From: Brevibacillus panacihumi W25
Lineage (GTDB): Bacteria > Bacillota > Bacilli > Brevibacillales > Brevibacillaceae
Direction of reading: 5' to 3'
NCBI RefSeq assembly: GCF_000503775.1
Contig: NZ_KI629785.1
Span: 248,001 to 312,000 of the forward strand
DNA length: 64,000 nt
Shown here: in pieces, positions 7,456-16,842 of the stretch
Layout of the letters: every line of letters begins with the position of its first letter
How positions within the stretch are numbered: position 1 is the stretch's first letter
Position numbers and translations under genes: made by a program
The notes under the pieces: generated by a model
Databases searched by the model: none
Seen by the model: the letters and a program-made list of their open reading frames with translations, nothing else
Told to the model about the DNA's origin: nothing

Positions 7456-9828
7456 TTATGAGATATGGGTTTCTATGGAAGGTCGAGGAAGGCGAACCTC
7501 CCGTGGCTTGCTTCCTTCATAGGGACCTACAACGCCGTTTGCTTCCATCATGTCGATCAATCTTGCCGCTCGGGTGTATCCTACACGGAGTCTGCGCTGC
7601 AGCAGCGATGCAGAAGCTGTCTGGGCCTCCAGGACAACCTGTACAGCCTGATCGTATAAATCATCATCCACGACAGGCTGCTGATCCTCCTGCACATCGC
7701 CTGGAATCATTTCTTCATTGTATTTGGCTTCCTGCTGGTTTTTGACGAAGTTGACAACTTCCTCGACTTCTTTATCGGAGACAAAGGCTCCTTGTACTCG
7801 AACAGGCTTGGAGGCGCCCATCGGCAAGGAGAGCATATCGCCCCTTCCCAACAGCTTTTCCGCCCCGCCCATGTCTAGAATCGTCCGCGAGTCTGCCATC
7901 GAGGATACGCCAAAAGCGATGCGGGAAGGAATATTTGCCTTGATTACCCCCGTGATCACGTCGACGGATGGACGCTGGGTTGCAATGATCAGATGAATAC
8001 CGGACGCACGCGCCATCTGCGCCAGGCGACAGATCGCATCCTCTACCTCCCCTGGTGCCACCATCATCAGATCCGCCAGCTCGTCCACGATCACCACGAT
8101 GTAAGGGAGCGGGGACTCAGGCGTATGGGCATTGTACATTTCGATATTGCGGCAGCCGGATTTGGCGAACAGATTGTACCTGCGTTCCATCTCGGCGACT
8201 ACTTTTTTCAGGGCGACAGACGCGCGCTTCGGATCTGTGACCACCGGGGCAAGCAGGTGGGGAATGCCATTGTAGACATTCAGCTCAACCATTTTCGGGT
8301 CTACCATCATCAGCTTGACTTCGTCCGGCTTTGCCTTGAAAAGAATACTCATGATCAGACCATTAATACAGACGGATTTTCCGCTGCCGGTAGCACCCGC
8401 AACCAGCAAGTGCGGCATCTTGGTTAGGTCGGCCACGATTGGCTCGCCTGAAATATCCCTGCCTAGTGCCACTGTCAGTTTTCCAGGGGCGTCCTGGTAT
8501 TGGGGGGATTCTAGAACCTCCCGCAAGGATACCACGGCTACTTCTGAGTTGGGCACCTCGATGCCAATTGCCGATTTCCCAGGGATCGGCGCTTCGATCC
8601 GAATGTCCTTGGCTGCCAGAGCCAAAGCCAAATCATCGGTCAGACTCACGATGCGGCTAACTTTTACACCCGTAGCAGGCTGAACTTCATATCGGGTCAC
8701 GGCAGGACCGCGATGCACCTCTGATACGGTGGCATTTACTCCAAAGCTTTTCAACGTCTGAACGAGTTTGACTGCATTGGAAGTATGGTCAACATCTTTG
8801 GCTGAACCAGCCGGACGCGGCCTAGACAGCATATGTAAGCTTGGCAATTCATAGGGTACCGTGTTGGCAGGTGATGCGTCATGCTCCAGCGTCCCGAAAA
8901 TCTCCTCGTCTCCTTCCAGCCTAAACGTAATCTCGTGTTCCGCATTGGAGACAGATTTGTTGTTCTGCGGCGCCGCTATAGGCCGCTCATCTGCTGCATG
9001 CAATTTGTCCGTAAAATCGTGAATGACCGGCTTGATCGGCGTCTCAGCGGGAGGCTCTGCATCCCAGGGAAGGGAATGGTCGCGTGCACTTGCCTGTTCG
9101 GATGCGGCATCAGGCGGCAAAGTTGGCTCTGTTTGCTGTCCCGCCATCTGCTCTTGCTTGGCGGCCTTGGCCTCTTGCTTCCTCTTCTCGCTCTCCTCCT
9201 GCATCAAATGAACAGACTCCTTGACTGTATCCTTGGCTTTGCCGTACATTCGGGCAGCCTTGTCACGCAAGAACATCAGAATGTCGACGTAGGAGAGGTT
9301 GAACAACAGCATGAGACCGACCAGGAAGAGAAACACAATGATGATCCCAGTTCCGATCGTTCCTACCAGTCCATTGCTGATGGCAAATACGATCGCTCCC
9401 AGCATCCCGCCGCCAACTCCGGTTGTCGATACCCGTTGGCTATGATCCAGCCAAAGCCTATCCCAGGTGACTCCCAGGATGCTCTGGTCGGCAAACTTCC
9501 CGTCAGCCGTGATCTGTTTGTAGAGTATCAAATGATCCCAGGTAAACACAGCGAGCGCGATAAAGAGTATTCCTAACACTCGGAAGTTCAACTGCGGCTT
9601 CTGACGGGTAAACATCATGTAGAGCGCCATGCCGATCAAGAAGACCGGAATGGTAAAATCCCACGATCCCGCGAAAAAGCGGAAAAGGAATGCCAGGATG
9701 TTTTTCCCCAAAAAACCGCTTTCCAGAAGTCCAATGAGTGACAACACGATGATGACGAGTCCCAGCAACTCTATTTTGACAACCGAGGCCAATGCCGCAC
9801 TTGATTGCTTTTTTCCTCTTCTACTCAC
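7456..9828 (-). CDS. spoIIIE: DNA translocase FtsK/SpoIIIE
   Basis: 790 residues. Four N-terminal membrane segments (about 20-180) are followed by a charged Gln/Ala/Glu/Pro linker (about 185-345) and a RecA-like motor with Walker A GATGSGKS at 478-485 and Walker [13 protein letters not shown]. The C-terminal winged-helix gamma domain (about 722-790; [18 protein letters not shown]) reads polar DNA sequences. It pumps the forespore chromosome across the septum during sporulation and clears DNA at division. The GTG at 9828 is chosen because GGAGG lies 7 bases away; the GTG two codons earlier is only one base from it. Placement between ylzJ and ymfC matches B. subtilis spoIIIE. Confidence 0.93.
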   Translation of the reverse strand: MSRRGKKQSSAALASVVKIELLGLVIIVLSLIGLLESGFLGKNILAFLFRFFAGSWDFTIPVFLIGMALYMMFTRQKPQLNFRVLGILFIALAVFTWDHLILYKQITADGKFADQSILGVTWDRLWLDHSQRVSTTGVGGGMLGAIVFAISNGLVGTIGTGIIIVFLFLVGLMLLFNLSYVDILMFLRDKAARMYGKAKDTVKESVHLMQEESEKRKQEAKAAKQEQMAGQQTEPTLPPDAASEQASARDHSLPWDAEPPAETPIKPVIHDFTDKLHAADERPIAAPQNNKSVSNAEHEITFRLEGDEEIFGTLEHDASPANTVPYELPSLHMLSRPRPAGSAKDVDHTSNAVKLVQTLKSFGVNATVSEVHRGPAVTRYEVQPATGVKVSRIVSLTDDLALALAAKDIRIEAPIPGKSAIGIEVPNSEVAVVSLREVLESPQYQDAPGKLTVALGRDISGEPIVADLTKMPHLLVAGATGSGKSVCINGLIMSILFKAKPDEVKLMMVDPKMVELNVYNGIPHLLAPVVTDPKRASVALKKVVAEMERRYNLFAKSGCRNIEMYNAHTPESPLPYIVVIVDELADLMMVAPGEVEDAICRLAQMARASGIHLIIATQRPSVDVITGVIKANIPSRIAFGVSSMADSRTILDMGGAEKLLGRGDMLSLPMGASKPVRVQGAFVSDKEVEEVVNFVKNQQEAKYNEEMIPGDVQEDQQPVVDDDLYDQAVQVVLEAQTASASLLQRRLRVGYTRAARLIDMMEANGVVGPYEGSKPREVRLPRPSIETHIS

Positions 9829-9880
9829 TGGCACGCCTCCTTTTGCTTTTCTTCAAAATATTGCATGAGATTGTAAAAAG

Positions 9881-9903
9881 GCAGCCGGCTGCTGTTCGGC
9901 TGC
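9881..9903 (-). terminator. Rho-independent terminator after ylzJ
   Basis: A 7-bp GC-rich stem (9881-9887 with 9897-9903) is followed on the minus strand by CTTTTTAC? more exactly by a T5 run at 9876-9880. It lies about 50 bases past the ylzJ stop and overlaps an 11-base tandem duplication (9886-9907). Confidence 0.75.
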
Positions 9904-9955
9904 TGTTCGCACATCATCAGTATAACACAGGAAATTCATAGAAATACAGGACTTC

Positions 9956-10186
9956 TTAGGAGAAAGCGTCCGGATGAAAAGCTATCATTTGACCGGGAGC
10001 GCATTTGGGATTGAGATAGTCCTGAGGAAGCGGACTGATCATCCGTACGATCCTGCCCTCAAAGGGGCCAGTCGGTTCCACCAGCATGGTCATGTGGCCG
10101 ATCGTAACTTCCTTCAGTTCTTGCTTTTCCACCTGATCCATGTTGGCGAAGACCGTCTCCATCGGTACGACCGAATGCAAAATCAT
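9956..10186 (-). CDS. ylzJ: YlzJ-like protein
   Basis: 76 residues beginning [13 protein letters not shown] and ending with a conserved-looking [18 protein letters not shown] stretch. This matches the small YlzJ family, known only in spore-forming Bacillota and of unknown function. There is no signal peptide or membrane segment. The ATG overlaps the tepA stop by 4 bases (ATGA), so the two are translationally coupled and probably functionally linked. A terminator follows about 50 bases after the stop. Confidence 0.82.
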   Translation of the reverse strand: MILHSVVPMETVFANMDQVEKQELKEVTIGHMTMLVEPTGPFEGRIVRMISPLPQDYLNPKCAPGQMIAFHPDAFS

Positions 10187-11019
10187 TGCAACACCTTCTC
10201 TTCGGTGCGATTCTTTTCGATCAGCTCGTTCAATTTTTTCAAGGCCTTGCCGAGCCCACCCACTTCATCGATTAGACCGTACTTGACGGCATCAGCGCCG
10301 ATCACATTGGTTCCGATGTCGCGTGTCAATTCTCCCGTGCGCAGCATCAAGTCACGGAATTGCTGCTCGCTGATTTTGGAATGGCGTGCGATGAAGCTGA
10401 CCACTCGCTCCTGCATCTTATCAAGATATTCAAAGGTTTGCGGAACGCTGATGACCAAGCCCGTCAGGCGGATCGGATGAATCGTCATGGTAGCCGTTTC
10501 GGCAATGAAGGCATAATCTCCTGCTACCGCGATCGGTACACCGATGCTGTGTCCGCCACCCAGTACCAGGGTGACCACAGGCTTGGACAGCGAAGCGACC
10601 ATTTCCGCGATCGCCAGGCCCGCTTCGACGTCCCCGCCAACCGTATTCAAGATAACCAGTACGCCCTCAATCTTGCTGTTCTGCTCGGCTGCAACCAATT
10701 GCGGGATCAGGTGCTCGTACTTGGTTGTCTTGTTTTGCGGCGGCAGTTGGATATGCCCTTCTACCTGTCCGATGATGCTCATGCAGTAAATGTTGCTCTC
10801 TAACTGAGGGACATTCGTCTGGCCCAGCTGTGTAATGGAATCAAGCAATTTTTTCTTGGATTCGTCCGGAGCATTTGGCGCAGCTGCAGGTTCGCCAGGC
10901 GGCACTGCTCCAGGTTCCTGTTCCTCTCTCGAAGCCGAAGCTCGAAGGTTGGCATTTAGGTTTGCGTTGCTTGCAAAAGGTGGCCGATTCAAATAATCGG
11001 AGAGTCCGCGATTTGACAT
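10183..11019 (-). CDS. tepA: ClpP-like translocation-enhancing serine protease TepA
   Basis: 278 residues. A low-complexity Asn/Ala/Glu/Pro N-terminus (about 1-60) precedes a ClpP/crotonase fold. The nucleophile is probably Ser158 in [14 protein letters not shown] and the base His181 in TIHPIR. TepA in B. subtilis was reported to help protein translocation, and relatives degrade spore SASP proteins. The start at 11019 is preferred because GGGAGG is 6 bases before it; the ATG two codons upstream abuts the ribosome site. It follows the RNase J gene after a strong terminator. Confidence 0.87.
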   Translation of the reverse strand: MSNRGLSDYLNRPPFASNANLNANLRASASREEQEPGAVPPGEPAAAPNAPDESKKKLLDSITQLGQTNVPQLESNIYCMSIIGQVEGHIQLPPQNKTTKYEHLIPQLVAAEQNSKIEGVLVILNTVGGDVEAGLAIAEMVASLSKPVVTLVLGGGHSIGVPIAVAGDYAFIAETATMTIHPIRLTGLVISVPQTFEYLDKMQERVVSFIARHSKISEQQFRDLMLRTGELTRDIGTNVIGADAVKYGLIDEVGGLGKALKKLNELIEKNRTEEKVLQ

Positions 11020-11115
11020 AATCATCCTCCCTCACTTTCCTCGTTAGTATGGTTAGGCGAAGGGAAAAAGATGCACAGATGGCAGGTATCCCGCATCGAT
11101 TTTGCCCAAACAAAA

Positions 11116-11155
11116 ACAAGCAAGAGCGTCCTTTTGATAAGGATCTCTTGCTTGT
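11116..11155 (-). terminator. Rho-independent terminator of the RNase J gene
   Basis: The arms 11116-11126 and 11145-11155 give a perfect 11-bp stem with further internal pairing (GTCCTTTT against AAGGAT), followed on the minus strand by TTTTTG. It begins 16 bases after the stop at 11171. Confidence 0.9.
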
Positions 11156-11170
11156 CTGGACTTACATGAG

Positions 11171-12847
11171 CTACACTTCCATGATAATCGGAAGGATCAT
11201 TGGGCGACGGCGCGTCTGTTCGAACAGAAAGCGGCCCAACACTTCCTTCACATTGTTTTTCAAGGAGGACCACTCATTTACATTTTCTTCCATGCATTTC
11301 ACAAGTGTTTGGGTGACGATGCGATTAGCCTCGTCCAGCAATTCTTCGGACTCACGTACATACACGAAGCCGCGGGAAATGATGTCGGGACCGGACAAAA
11401 TCGTACCGTTTTGTTTGCTGAGCGTAACGACAACTACCAGAATACCATCTTGAGAGAGTAATTTGCGGTCTCGTAATACAATATTCCCCACATCTCCGAC
11501 TCCCAATCCATCGATCAGCACAATGCCTGCGTGAACCTTGCCGCCATAGCGGGCGTTGCCACCGGAAATTTCAACGGTGTCTCCGTTGTCCAGCAGGAAA
11601 ATGTTTTCCGCCGGAATTCCGACCTGCTCCGCAAGAATCGAGTGGCTCTTCAGCATGCGATATTCGCCATGAATAGGGATGAAGAACTTGGGCTTCATGA
11701 GATTGAGCATGAGGCGAAGATCTTCCTGACTTCCATGACCGGATACGTGGACGGTTCCGTTTGGTCCATGGCCGCCATAAATGACCTCAGCGCCAATGCG
11801 AGAAAGCTGGTCAATTGTGCGCGCTACATATTTTTCATTCCCGGGAATCGGGGTAGCGGCAATAATCACAGTGTCTCCTGGAAGAATATCGATTTTCCGA
11901 TGGGCGGATCGGGCCATGCGAGTGAGCGCCGACATCGGCTCTCCCTGACTTCCAGTAGACAGAATCACCACCTGCTCGGCAGGCAATTTATTAATCTCAT
12001 CCGTATCCACAATCAAACCGTCCGGCACGAAAAGATAGCCTAGATCACGGCTGATATTGATTACATTTTGCATGCTTCTGCCGACAACGGTCATTTTACG
12101 GTTAAATTGCACGGCAGCATCCACGACTTGTTGGATCCGGTGCACATTGGACGCAAAGGTGGATACGACGATGCGGCCTGTGGATTTGCTGAACACGTCT
12201 TTAATCGCAACCCCAACCGAACGTTCTGATCCGGTAAAGCCAGGACGCTCTGCATTGGTGCTGTCCGAGAGCAAGCACAAAACGCCGCGCTCGCCGATCA
12301 TCGCCATTTTCGCTAAATCTGCTGTCTGGTTGTTGATCGGCGTCTGATCAAATTTGAAATCTCCCGTATGAACAATATACCCTTCAGGTGTATCCAGGCA
12401 TACGCCGACACAGTCAGGAATACTGTGGTTTACCCGGAAAAAGGTAGCCTTCATGCTTCCGAGGACGATCTCCGAATCACTGTTGATCAATACGCGCTTC
12501 GTATCGTTTAATATGCCCGCTTCCTTCAATTTTGCATCGATGAGTCCGAGGGTAAGCTTGGTTGCATAGACTGGCACATTGAGGTGCTTTAAGAAATAGC
12601 TCAACCCACCGATGTGGTCCTCATGGCCATGCGTAATGATGATCCCCCGAACTTTTTCGCGATTTTCCTCCAAGTAAGTAATGTCTGGAATCACCATGTC
12701 AATTCCCAGCATCTCTTCCTCCGGGAATTTCAATCCAGCATCAATTACTACGATGTCATCATCGCATTGTACCACGTACATATTCTTCCCAATTTCGCCG
12801 ACTCCGCCCAGGGCGAAAATGAGAACAGAGTGATTCGACTTTGCCAA
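11171..12847 (-). CDS. rnjB: ribonuclease J
   Basis: 558 residues, the usual RNase J length. Metallo-beta-lactamase motif THGHEDHIGG near residue 70, beta-CASP domain (about 200-390) and C-terminal HGEYRML region. It degrades and matures RNA by 5'-exonuclease and endonuclease action. The start is TTG at 12847, 9 bases after AGGAGG, giving MAKSNHSVLIFALGGVGEIG. An upstream extension would place the ribosome site inside the gene. Position between dapA and tepA is that of B. subtilis rnjB, but the metal-binding motif is complete, so J1-like activity is possible; symbol by synteny only. Confidence 0.9.
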   Translation of the reverse strand: MAKSNHSVLIFALGGVGEIGKNMYVVQCDDDIVVIDAGLKFPEEEMLGIDMVIPDITYLEENREKVRGIIITHGHEDHIGGLSYFLKHLNVPVYATKLTLGLIDAKLKEAGILNDTKRVLINSDSEIVLGSMKATFFRVNHSIPDCVGVCLDTPEGYIVHTGDFKFDQTPINNQTADLAKMAMIGERGVLCLLSDSTNAERPGFTGSERSVGVAIKDVFSKSTGRIVVSTFASNVHRIQQVVDAAVQFNRKMTVVGRSMQNVINISRDLGYLFVPDGLIVDTDEINKLPAEQVVILSTGSQGEPMSALTRMARSAHRKIDILPGDTVIIAATPIPGNEKYVARTIDQLSRIGAEVIYGGHGPNGTVHVSGHGSQEDLRLMLNLMKPKFFIPIHGEYRMLKSHSILAEQVGIPAENIFLLDNGDTVEISGGNARYGGKVHAGIVLIDGLGVGDVGNIVLRDRKLLSQDGILVVVVTLSKQNGTILSGPDIISRGFVYVRESEELLDEANRIVTQTLVKCMEENVNEWSSLKNNVKEVLGRFLFEQTRRRPMILPIIMEV

Positions 12848-12917
12848 AACATGTAACCTCCTATATTTAGTTGTCATTGTACACTCAAAAAATAACCGCC
12901 CCAAATCACTTGTTTTC

Positions 12918-12947
12918 ATTATACCCGAAGTGAAAACGTGAACACAA
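12918..12947 (-). promoter_or_regulatory. sigma-A promoter of the RNase J gene
   Basis: On the minus strand a perfect TATAAT (12918-12923) lies 18 bases from TTGTGT (12942-12947). It sits just past the dapA terminator and about 70 bases before the TTG start. Confidence 0.7.
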
Positions 12948-12952
12948 GAAAA

Positions 12953-12979
12953 AAGAGCCATTCACGATGAATGGCTCTT
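12953..12979 (-). terminator. Rho-independent terminator of the dap operon
   Basis: A perfect 12-bp stem (12953-12964 with 12968-12979), 3-base loop and a T-run on the minus strand, 8 bases after the dapA stop. Confidence 0.92.
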
Positions 12980-12986
12980 GGTGCAA

Positions 12987-13871
12987 TTATGCATGTTGGG
13001 TTAAATGGCCAAGTAAGGAGTGTACGAACGCTTTTTCCTCTTCGTTCAGCTCCACCAAGGGCAGTCGAACTCCGCCCACATGAATCCCCAATTTGTTCAA
13101 GGCTTCTTTGGTCGGTCCCGGACTCGGGTAGGCAAACAATCCTTCAAAGATTGGCATCAGCTTGCGATGCAGACTCGATGCTTCGTTTAAGTTGCCGTCA
13201 AAAAAGGCGTTTACCATCTCCTTCATTTGACGACCTACGATGTGACTGGCAACACTGACGATCCCTACACCTCCGATAGACAATACCGGCAGTGTCAGGC
13301 TGTCATCGCCGCTGTATACTTCAAATCCCTCCGGTGCATGCTCGATGATCGCCGCGATCTGACTTAAATTTCCAGATGCTTCCTTCATGCATACGACATT
13401 GGGCAGCTGTGCCAGTCGCAACGTGGTTTCAGCCGTCATGTTGACAGCGGAGCGGCCGGGTACATTGTACAGCATGACTGGCAGATCCGTCACGGAGGCT
13501 ATTGCGTGAAAATGAGCATACAGCCCTTCTTGGGACGGGCGGCTATAGTAAGGCGCTACTAGCATAATCCCGTCCACGCCCAAGCTTTGAACTTCCTGTG
13601 TGAATTCTACACTCGCTTGTGTATTGTTGCTACCCGTTCCGGCGATTATATGGCATTTGCCTTTCGCGTAGCTGACTACATGCTGGAAGAGATCCAGCTT
13701 TTCTTTCTGAGACAGAGTCGGGGACTCTCCCGTCGTGCCGCTGACGACAATTCCTTCGCTCCCTGTCTCCAGCAAATGATCGATCAGACGTTCGGTTTTC
13801 TCATAATCAACCTGGTTTTGATCATTAAATGGCGTTACCATCGCGGTAACCAGTCGGCCAAAACGTGCCAC
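12987..13871 (-). CDS. dapA: 4-hydroxy-tetrahydrodipicolinate synthase
   Basis: 294 residues, standard DapA length and TIM-barrel pattern. Schiff-base Lys163 (CMKEASGN), Tyr135 in LYNVPGRSA and the GTTGES pyruvate-binding motif (about 45-50) are present. It condenses pyruvate with aspartate semialdehyde, the first step towards diaminopimelate, lysine and dipicolinate. GTG start at 13871. It ends the dpaA-dpaB-asd-dapG-dapA cluster, so precursor and spore dipicolinate synthesis are encoded together, as in B. subtilis. Confidence 0.95.
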   Translation of the reverse strand: MARFGRLVTAMVTPFNDQNQVDYEKTERLIDHLLETGSEGIVVSGTTGESPTLSQKEKLDLFQHVVSYAKGKCHIIAGTGSNNTQASVEFTQEVQSLGVDGIMLVAPYYSRPSQEGLYAHFHAIASVTDLPVMLYNVPGRSAVNMTAETTLRLAQLPNVVCMKEASGNLSQIAAIIEHAPEGFEVYSGDDSLTLPVLSIGGVGIVSVASHIVGRQMKEMVNAFFDGNLNEASSLHRKLMPIFEGLFAYPSPGPTKEALNKLGIHVGGVRLPLVELNEEEKAFVHSLLGHLTQHA

Positions 13872-13910
13872 TGCCTATCCAACTCCTCTATCAATGGTCA
13901 GAATGGAAAC

Positions 13911-15137
13911 CTACACATGATGTTGATGCAGATGGAATTGTTGATGCAAAGCACGGACAGCCCTTACCATATCTGCCTCATGTACGAGTACCCAGATGGT
14001 CGTATGCGAATCTGCCGACTGCAAAATCTGAATATCTTCATGAGTCAAAGCCTCAACGATTTGAGCCATTACTCCCGGTACACCCGTCATTCCGGCGCCA
14101 ATCACAGAAACCTTTGCACAGCATGGCAGCAGTTGGGGCTCATAGCCCATCTCTGTCAACAATCGTGCCGCTTTCTCTCCTAATTCGTCATGGACCGTGT
14201 AGGCGACTCCCAACGGATTTACGTTTATAAAATCAACACTGATGTTGTGTGTCGCCATCGTCTTGAAGACCTGGAGCTGTGTATCGTACTGTCCCTCTTT
14301 ATTGGCAACCTTAATCTGTGTAATGTTGGGTACATGCGCGATTCCCATTACGACCCGATCATTCACCGCATACCCCAACTTGCCGATCTCCAGCATCGTT
14401 GTGACCAATGTACCGGGATCGTCCGAAAACGTCGAGCGTACACGAATTGGTACGTTCGCCTGCATCGCAATCTCTACAGCGCGCGGATGAATGACTTTGG
14501 CACCCAGATGCGCCATATTGCAAATCTCCGTATAGGTAACGGTGGTCAGGGGTTGCGCTTCCTCCACGATCCGAGGATCTGCCGTCATAATTCCTTCTAC
14601 ATCCGTAAAAATGTCCACCATTTCGGCTTCCAGTGCCACCCCGAGCGCGGTCGCTGTCGTATCGCTGCCCCCGCGCCCCAAGGTCGTAATCTCCCAATCT
14701 TCTGTGCGTCCCTGAAAACCAGGTACGATGAGTACATTCCCTTCCTGCAGCTCCTTGATCATTCGTGCAGGGTCGATATGGTTAATCTGAGCCTGGGTAA
14801 AATCATCGCTGGTTACGATATTCGCCTGGCCCCCAGTTAATATCTTCGCTTTTATCCCACGCGCATGCAGCATGCTGCACATCACTGTTGCGGAAATGAT
14901 TTCGCCCGTGTGCAAGAGCAAATCCATTTCTCTGCTTGGCAGTGTATTTCCGTTGCTTCGAATGAGCTGCAAAAGTGTATCCGTAGCGTAGGGATCGCCC
15001 TTGCGTCCCATCGCCGAGACGACCACGACGAGGGAATATCCCTCGTCTATCGCCTTTTCTATATGGTAGATTGCCCTCATTCGGCAATCCTCCGTCGTCA
15101 AGGAAGAACCACCGAACTTCTGGACGAGAATCTTCAC
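13911..15137 (-). CDS. dapG: aspartokinase
   Basis: 408 residues. Kinase domain with KFGGSSL near the N-terminus and the TTLGRGGSDTTA motif (about 170), then two ACT regulatory domains (about 270-400). It phosphorylates aspartate, the entry step of the lysine/DAP/methionine/threonine branch. GTG start at 15137 after GGGGAGAGG. Clustering with dipicolinate synthase and asd identifies it as DapG, the DAP-sensitive aspartokinase I in B. subtilis; the effector here is not shown by sequence. It follows asd by 11 bases. Confidence 0.93.
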   Translation of the reverse strand: MKILVQKFGGSSLTTEDCRMRAIYHIEKAIDEGYSLVVVVSAMGRKGDPYATDTLLQLIRSNGNTLPSREMDLLLHTGEIISATVMCSMLHARGIKAKILTGGQANIVTSDDFTQAQINHIDPARMIKELQEGNVLIVPGFQGRTEDWEITTLGRGGSDTTATALGVALEAEMVDIFTDVEGIMTADPRIVEEAQPLTTVTYTEICNMAHLGAKVIHPRAVEIAMQANVPIRVRSTFSDDPGTLVTTMLEIGKLGYAVNDRVVMGIAHVPNITQIKVANKEGQYDTQLQVFKTMATHNISVDFINVNPLGVAYTVHDELGEKAARLLTEMGYEPQLLPCCAKVSVIGAGMTGVPGVMAQIVEALTHEDIQILQSADSHTTIWVLVHEADMVRAVRALHQQFHLHQHHV

Positions 15138-15148
15138 AAACCTCTCCC

Positions 15149-16189
15149 CTATGCTCTTGCTTTGATGAGTTCCTCAGCGATTTGCACCGTATTCCAAGCA
15201 GCACCTTTCAGCAGGTTGTCTGAAACGATCCACATATGCAGGCCGCGAGGATGATGGAGGTCACGTCGTACACGACCGACAAAGACATCAAGCTTCCCTG
15301 TCGCATCAGTAGCGAGCGGATATTGTTGCTCTTCTGGTACATCTACAAGTACGATGCCTGGGGCTTTTTCCAGGAGGGATTTGACTTCAGCCAAATCGTA
15401 ATCGTTCTTCAGCTCTACGTAGACTGATTCACTGTGTCCATATACAACTGGAATACGTACGCAGGTTGCGGAAACATGGACCTGATCATCTGCGAAGATT
15501 TTTTTCGTTTCATTAATCATTTTCATCTCTTCGTAAGTAAATCCATTTTCCGTAAACACATCGATTTGCGGAATGGCGTTAAATGCAATCTGATGGTGTA
15601 CAGGAAGCTTTCCGACCGGCAGAACTTCACATGTCGGCTCCTTGCCATCCAGCACTTCACGGCTTTGCGTAAGCAGTTCGTTGATGGCCGACTGACCAGC
15701 ACCCGATACTGCTTGGTAGGTGGACACAATAATCCGATCTATTCCATAACGATCATACAAGGGTTTCAGAGCGGCTACCATCTGAATGGTGGAGCAGTTG
15801 GGGTTCGCAATAATCCCATTGTGCGCCAGGGCAGCATCCATGTTTACTTCTGGAACAACCAATGGCACTTCAGGATCCATGCGGAAGGCACTGGTATTGT
15901 CGATGACTACGGCACCATGGCGCACAGCGTGATGAGCCAGCTCCTTGCTGACCGAACCGCCTGCGCTGAACAGGGCGTAATCAATACCAGCGAAACTTTC
16001 CGGAGTCGCTTCTTCCAGAACCACTTCTTGCCCCTTGAACATGACAGTCTTGCCGGCAGACCGTCCGGATGCAAGCAGCTTCAATTGTTTAATCGGAAAA
16101 TTGCGTTCTTCCAGAATTCGAATCATTTGTTGTCCGACTGCACCCGTTGCGCCCACGACGGCAACATTATAAGTCAGTTGGTTCGCCAT
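15149..16189 (-). CDS. asd: aspartate-semialdehyde dehydrogenase
   Basis: 346 residues. N-terminal NADP-binding GATGAVG motif (13-19), catalytic Cys132 in NPNCSTIQM and the family RIPVVYGHSE motif with the likely catalytic His. It reduces aspartyl phosphate to the semialdehyde used by DapA. ATG at 16189 after AGGAGG. It stands between dpaB (56-base gap) and dapG, matching the B. subtilis order. Confidence 0.95.
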   Translation of the reverse strand: MANQLTYNVAVVGATGAVGQQMIRILEERNFPIKQLKLLASGRSAGKTVMFKGQEVVLEEATPESFAGIDYALFSAGGSVSKELAHHAVRHGAVVIDNTSAFRMDPEVPLVVPEVNMDAALAHNGIIANPNCSTIQMVAALKPLYDRYGIDRIIVSTYQAVSGAGQSAINELLTQSREVLDGKEPTCEVLPVGKLPVHHQIAFNAIPQIDVFTENGFTYEEMKMINETKKIFADDQVHVSATCVRIPVVYGHSESVYVELKNDYDLAEVKSLLEKAPGIVLVDVPEEQQYPLATDATGKLDVFVGRVRRDLHHPRGLHMWIVSDNLLKGAAWNTVQIAEELIKARA

Positions 16190-16245
16190 CTCTTACTCTC
16201 CTCCTAATCGCGAAAAACAAGTCAATTGGTTTTTCTCTAGTGTTT

Positions 16246-16842
16246 TTAGTAGTTGAATCTCTCGATAAGCAGGGGCTGCAATTGTCGCCCTTCCATAGCA
16301 GCTATGCACGTCTCCACGAGCAGGTCCATGCGTGCTACCAGTGAGTTCGGCTTTTTGTCCGGAGCATCTTGCCCGAACGGGACGAAGTAGATATTTTTGG
16401 CTGCCAACAGCTTGGCAATATTGGCTGCATTTAATCCCAGTCCATCGTTGGTGGATATGGCGACAACCAGCGGTCGCAGGTTGCGCATCGTAGCTTTCGC
16501 TGCCATCAGTACTGGACTGTCCGTAATCGCATTGGCCAGGCGGCTGGTCGTACTCCCCGTGCAGGGAGCAATCAGCATGACGTCGAGGAGTTTCGACGGC
16601 CCTAGAGGCTCGGCTTGAGGAATGGTCGTAATCAGTTCCTCTCCCGTGATCTCCTTGATTTGCTGTTGCCAGCTCTGCGATGTGCCAAAGCGAGTATCTG
16701 TTGTCATCACCGTATTGGAGACGATGGGAATAACTCTTGCCCCTTCATCTACAAAACGCTGGATTTGCGGCATCGTTTCTTCAAATGTGCAGTGCGAACC
16801 GGAAAGACCGAATCCAATGGTTTTTCCCTGTAGTTTACCCAT
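16246..16842 (-). CDS. dpaB: dipicolinate synthase subunit B
   Basis: 198 residues, a flavoprotein-like fold. It begins MGKLQGKTIGFGLSGSHCTF and carries a phosphopantothenoylcysteine-decarboxylase-type CTGSTTSRLANAITDSPV motif. With DpaA it oxidises dihydrodipicolinate to dipicolinate, made in the mother cell and stored in the spore core. The ATG at 16842 has GGGGGA ahead of it and overlaps the dpaA stop by 8 bases; the longer frame lacks a ribosome site. Confidence 0.93.
   Translation of the reverse strand: MGKLQGKTIGFGLSGSHCTFEETMPQIQRFVDEGARVIPIVSNTVMTTDTRFGTSQSWQQQIKEITGEELITTIPQAEPLGPSKLLDVMLIAPCTGSTTSRLANAITDSPVLMAAKATMRNLRPLVVAISTNDGLGLNAANIAKLLAAKNIYFVPFGQDAPDKKPNSLVARMDLLVETCIAAMEGRQLQPLLIERFNY

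Noticed and set aside
12848..12961. N-terminal extension of RNase J (38 extra residues)
   Set aside because: The extension would include the promoter -10 region, the transcription start and the Shine-Dalgarno, and is not RNase J-like.
15138..16245. lysine riboswitch upstream of dapG or asd
   Set aside because: The gaps are 11 and 56 bases, too short; lysine riboswitches in Bacillus are before lysC, not dapG.
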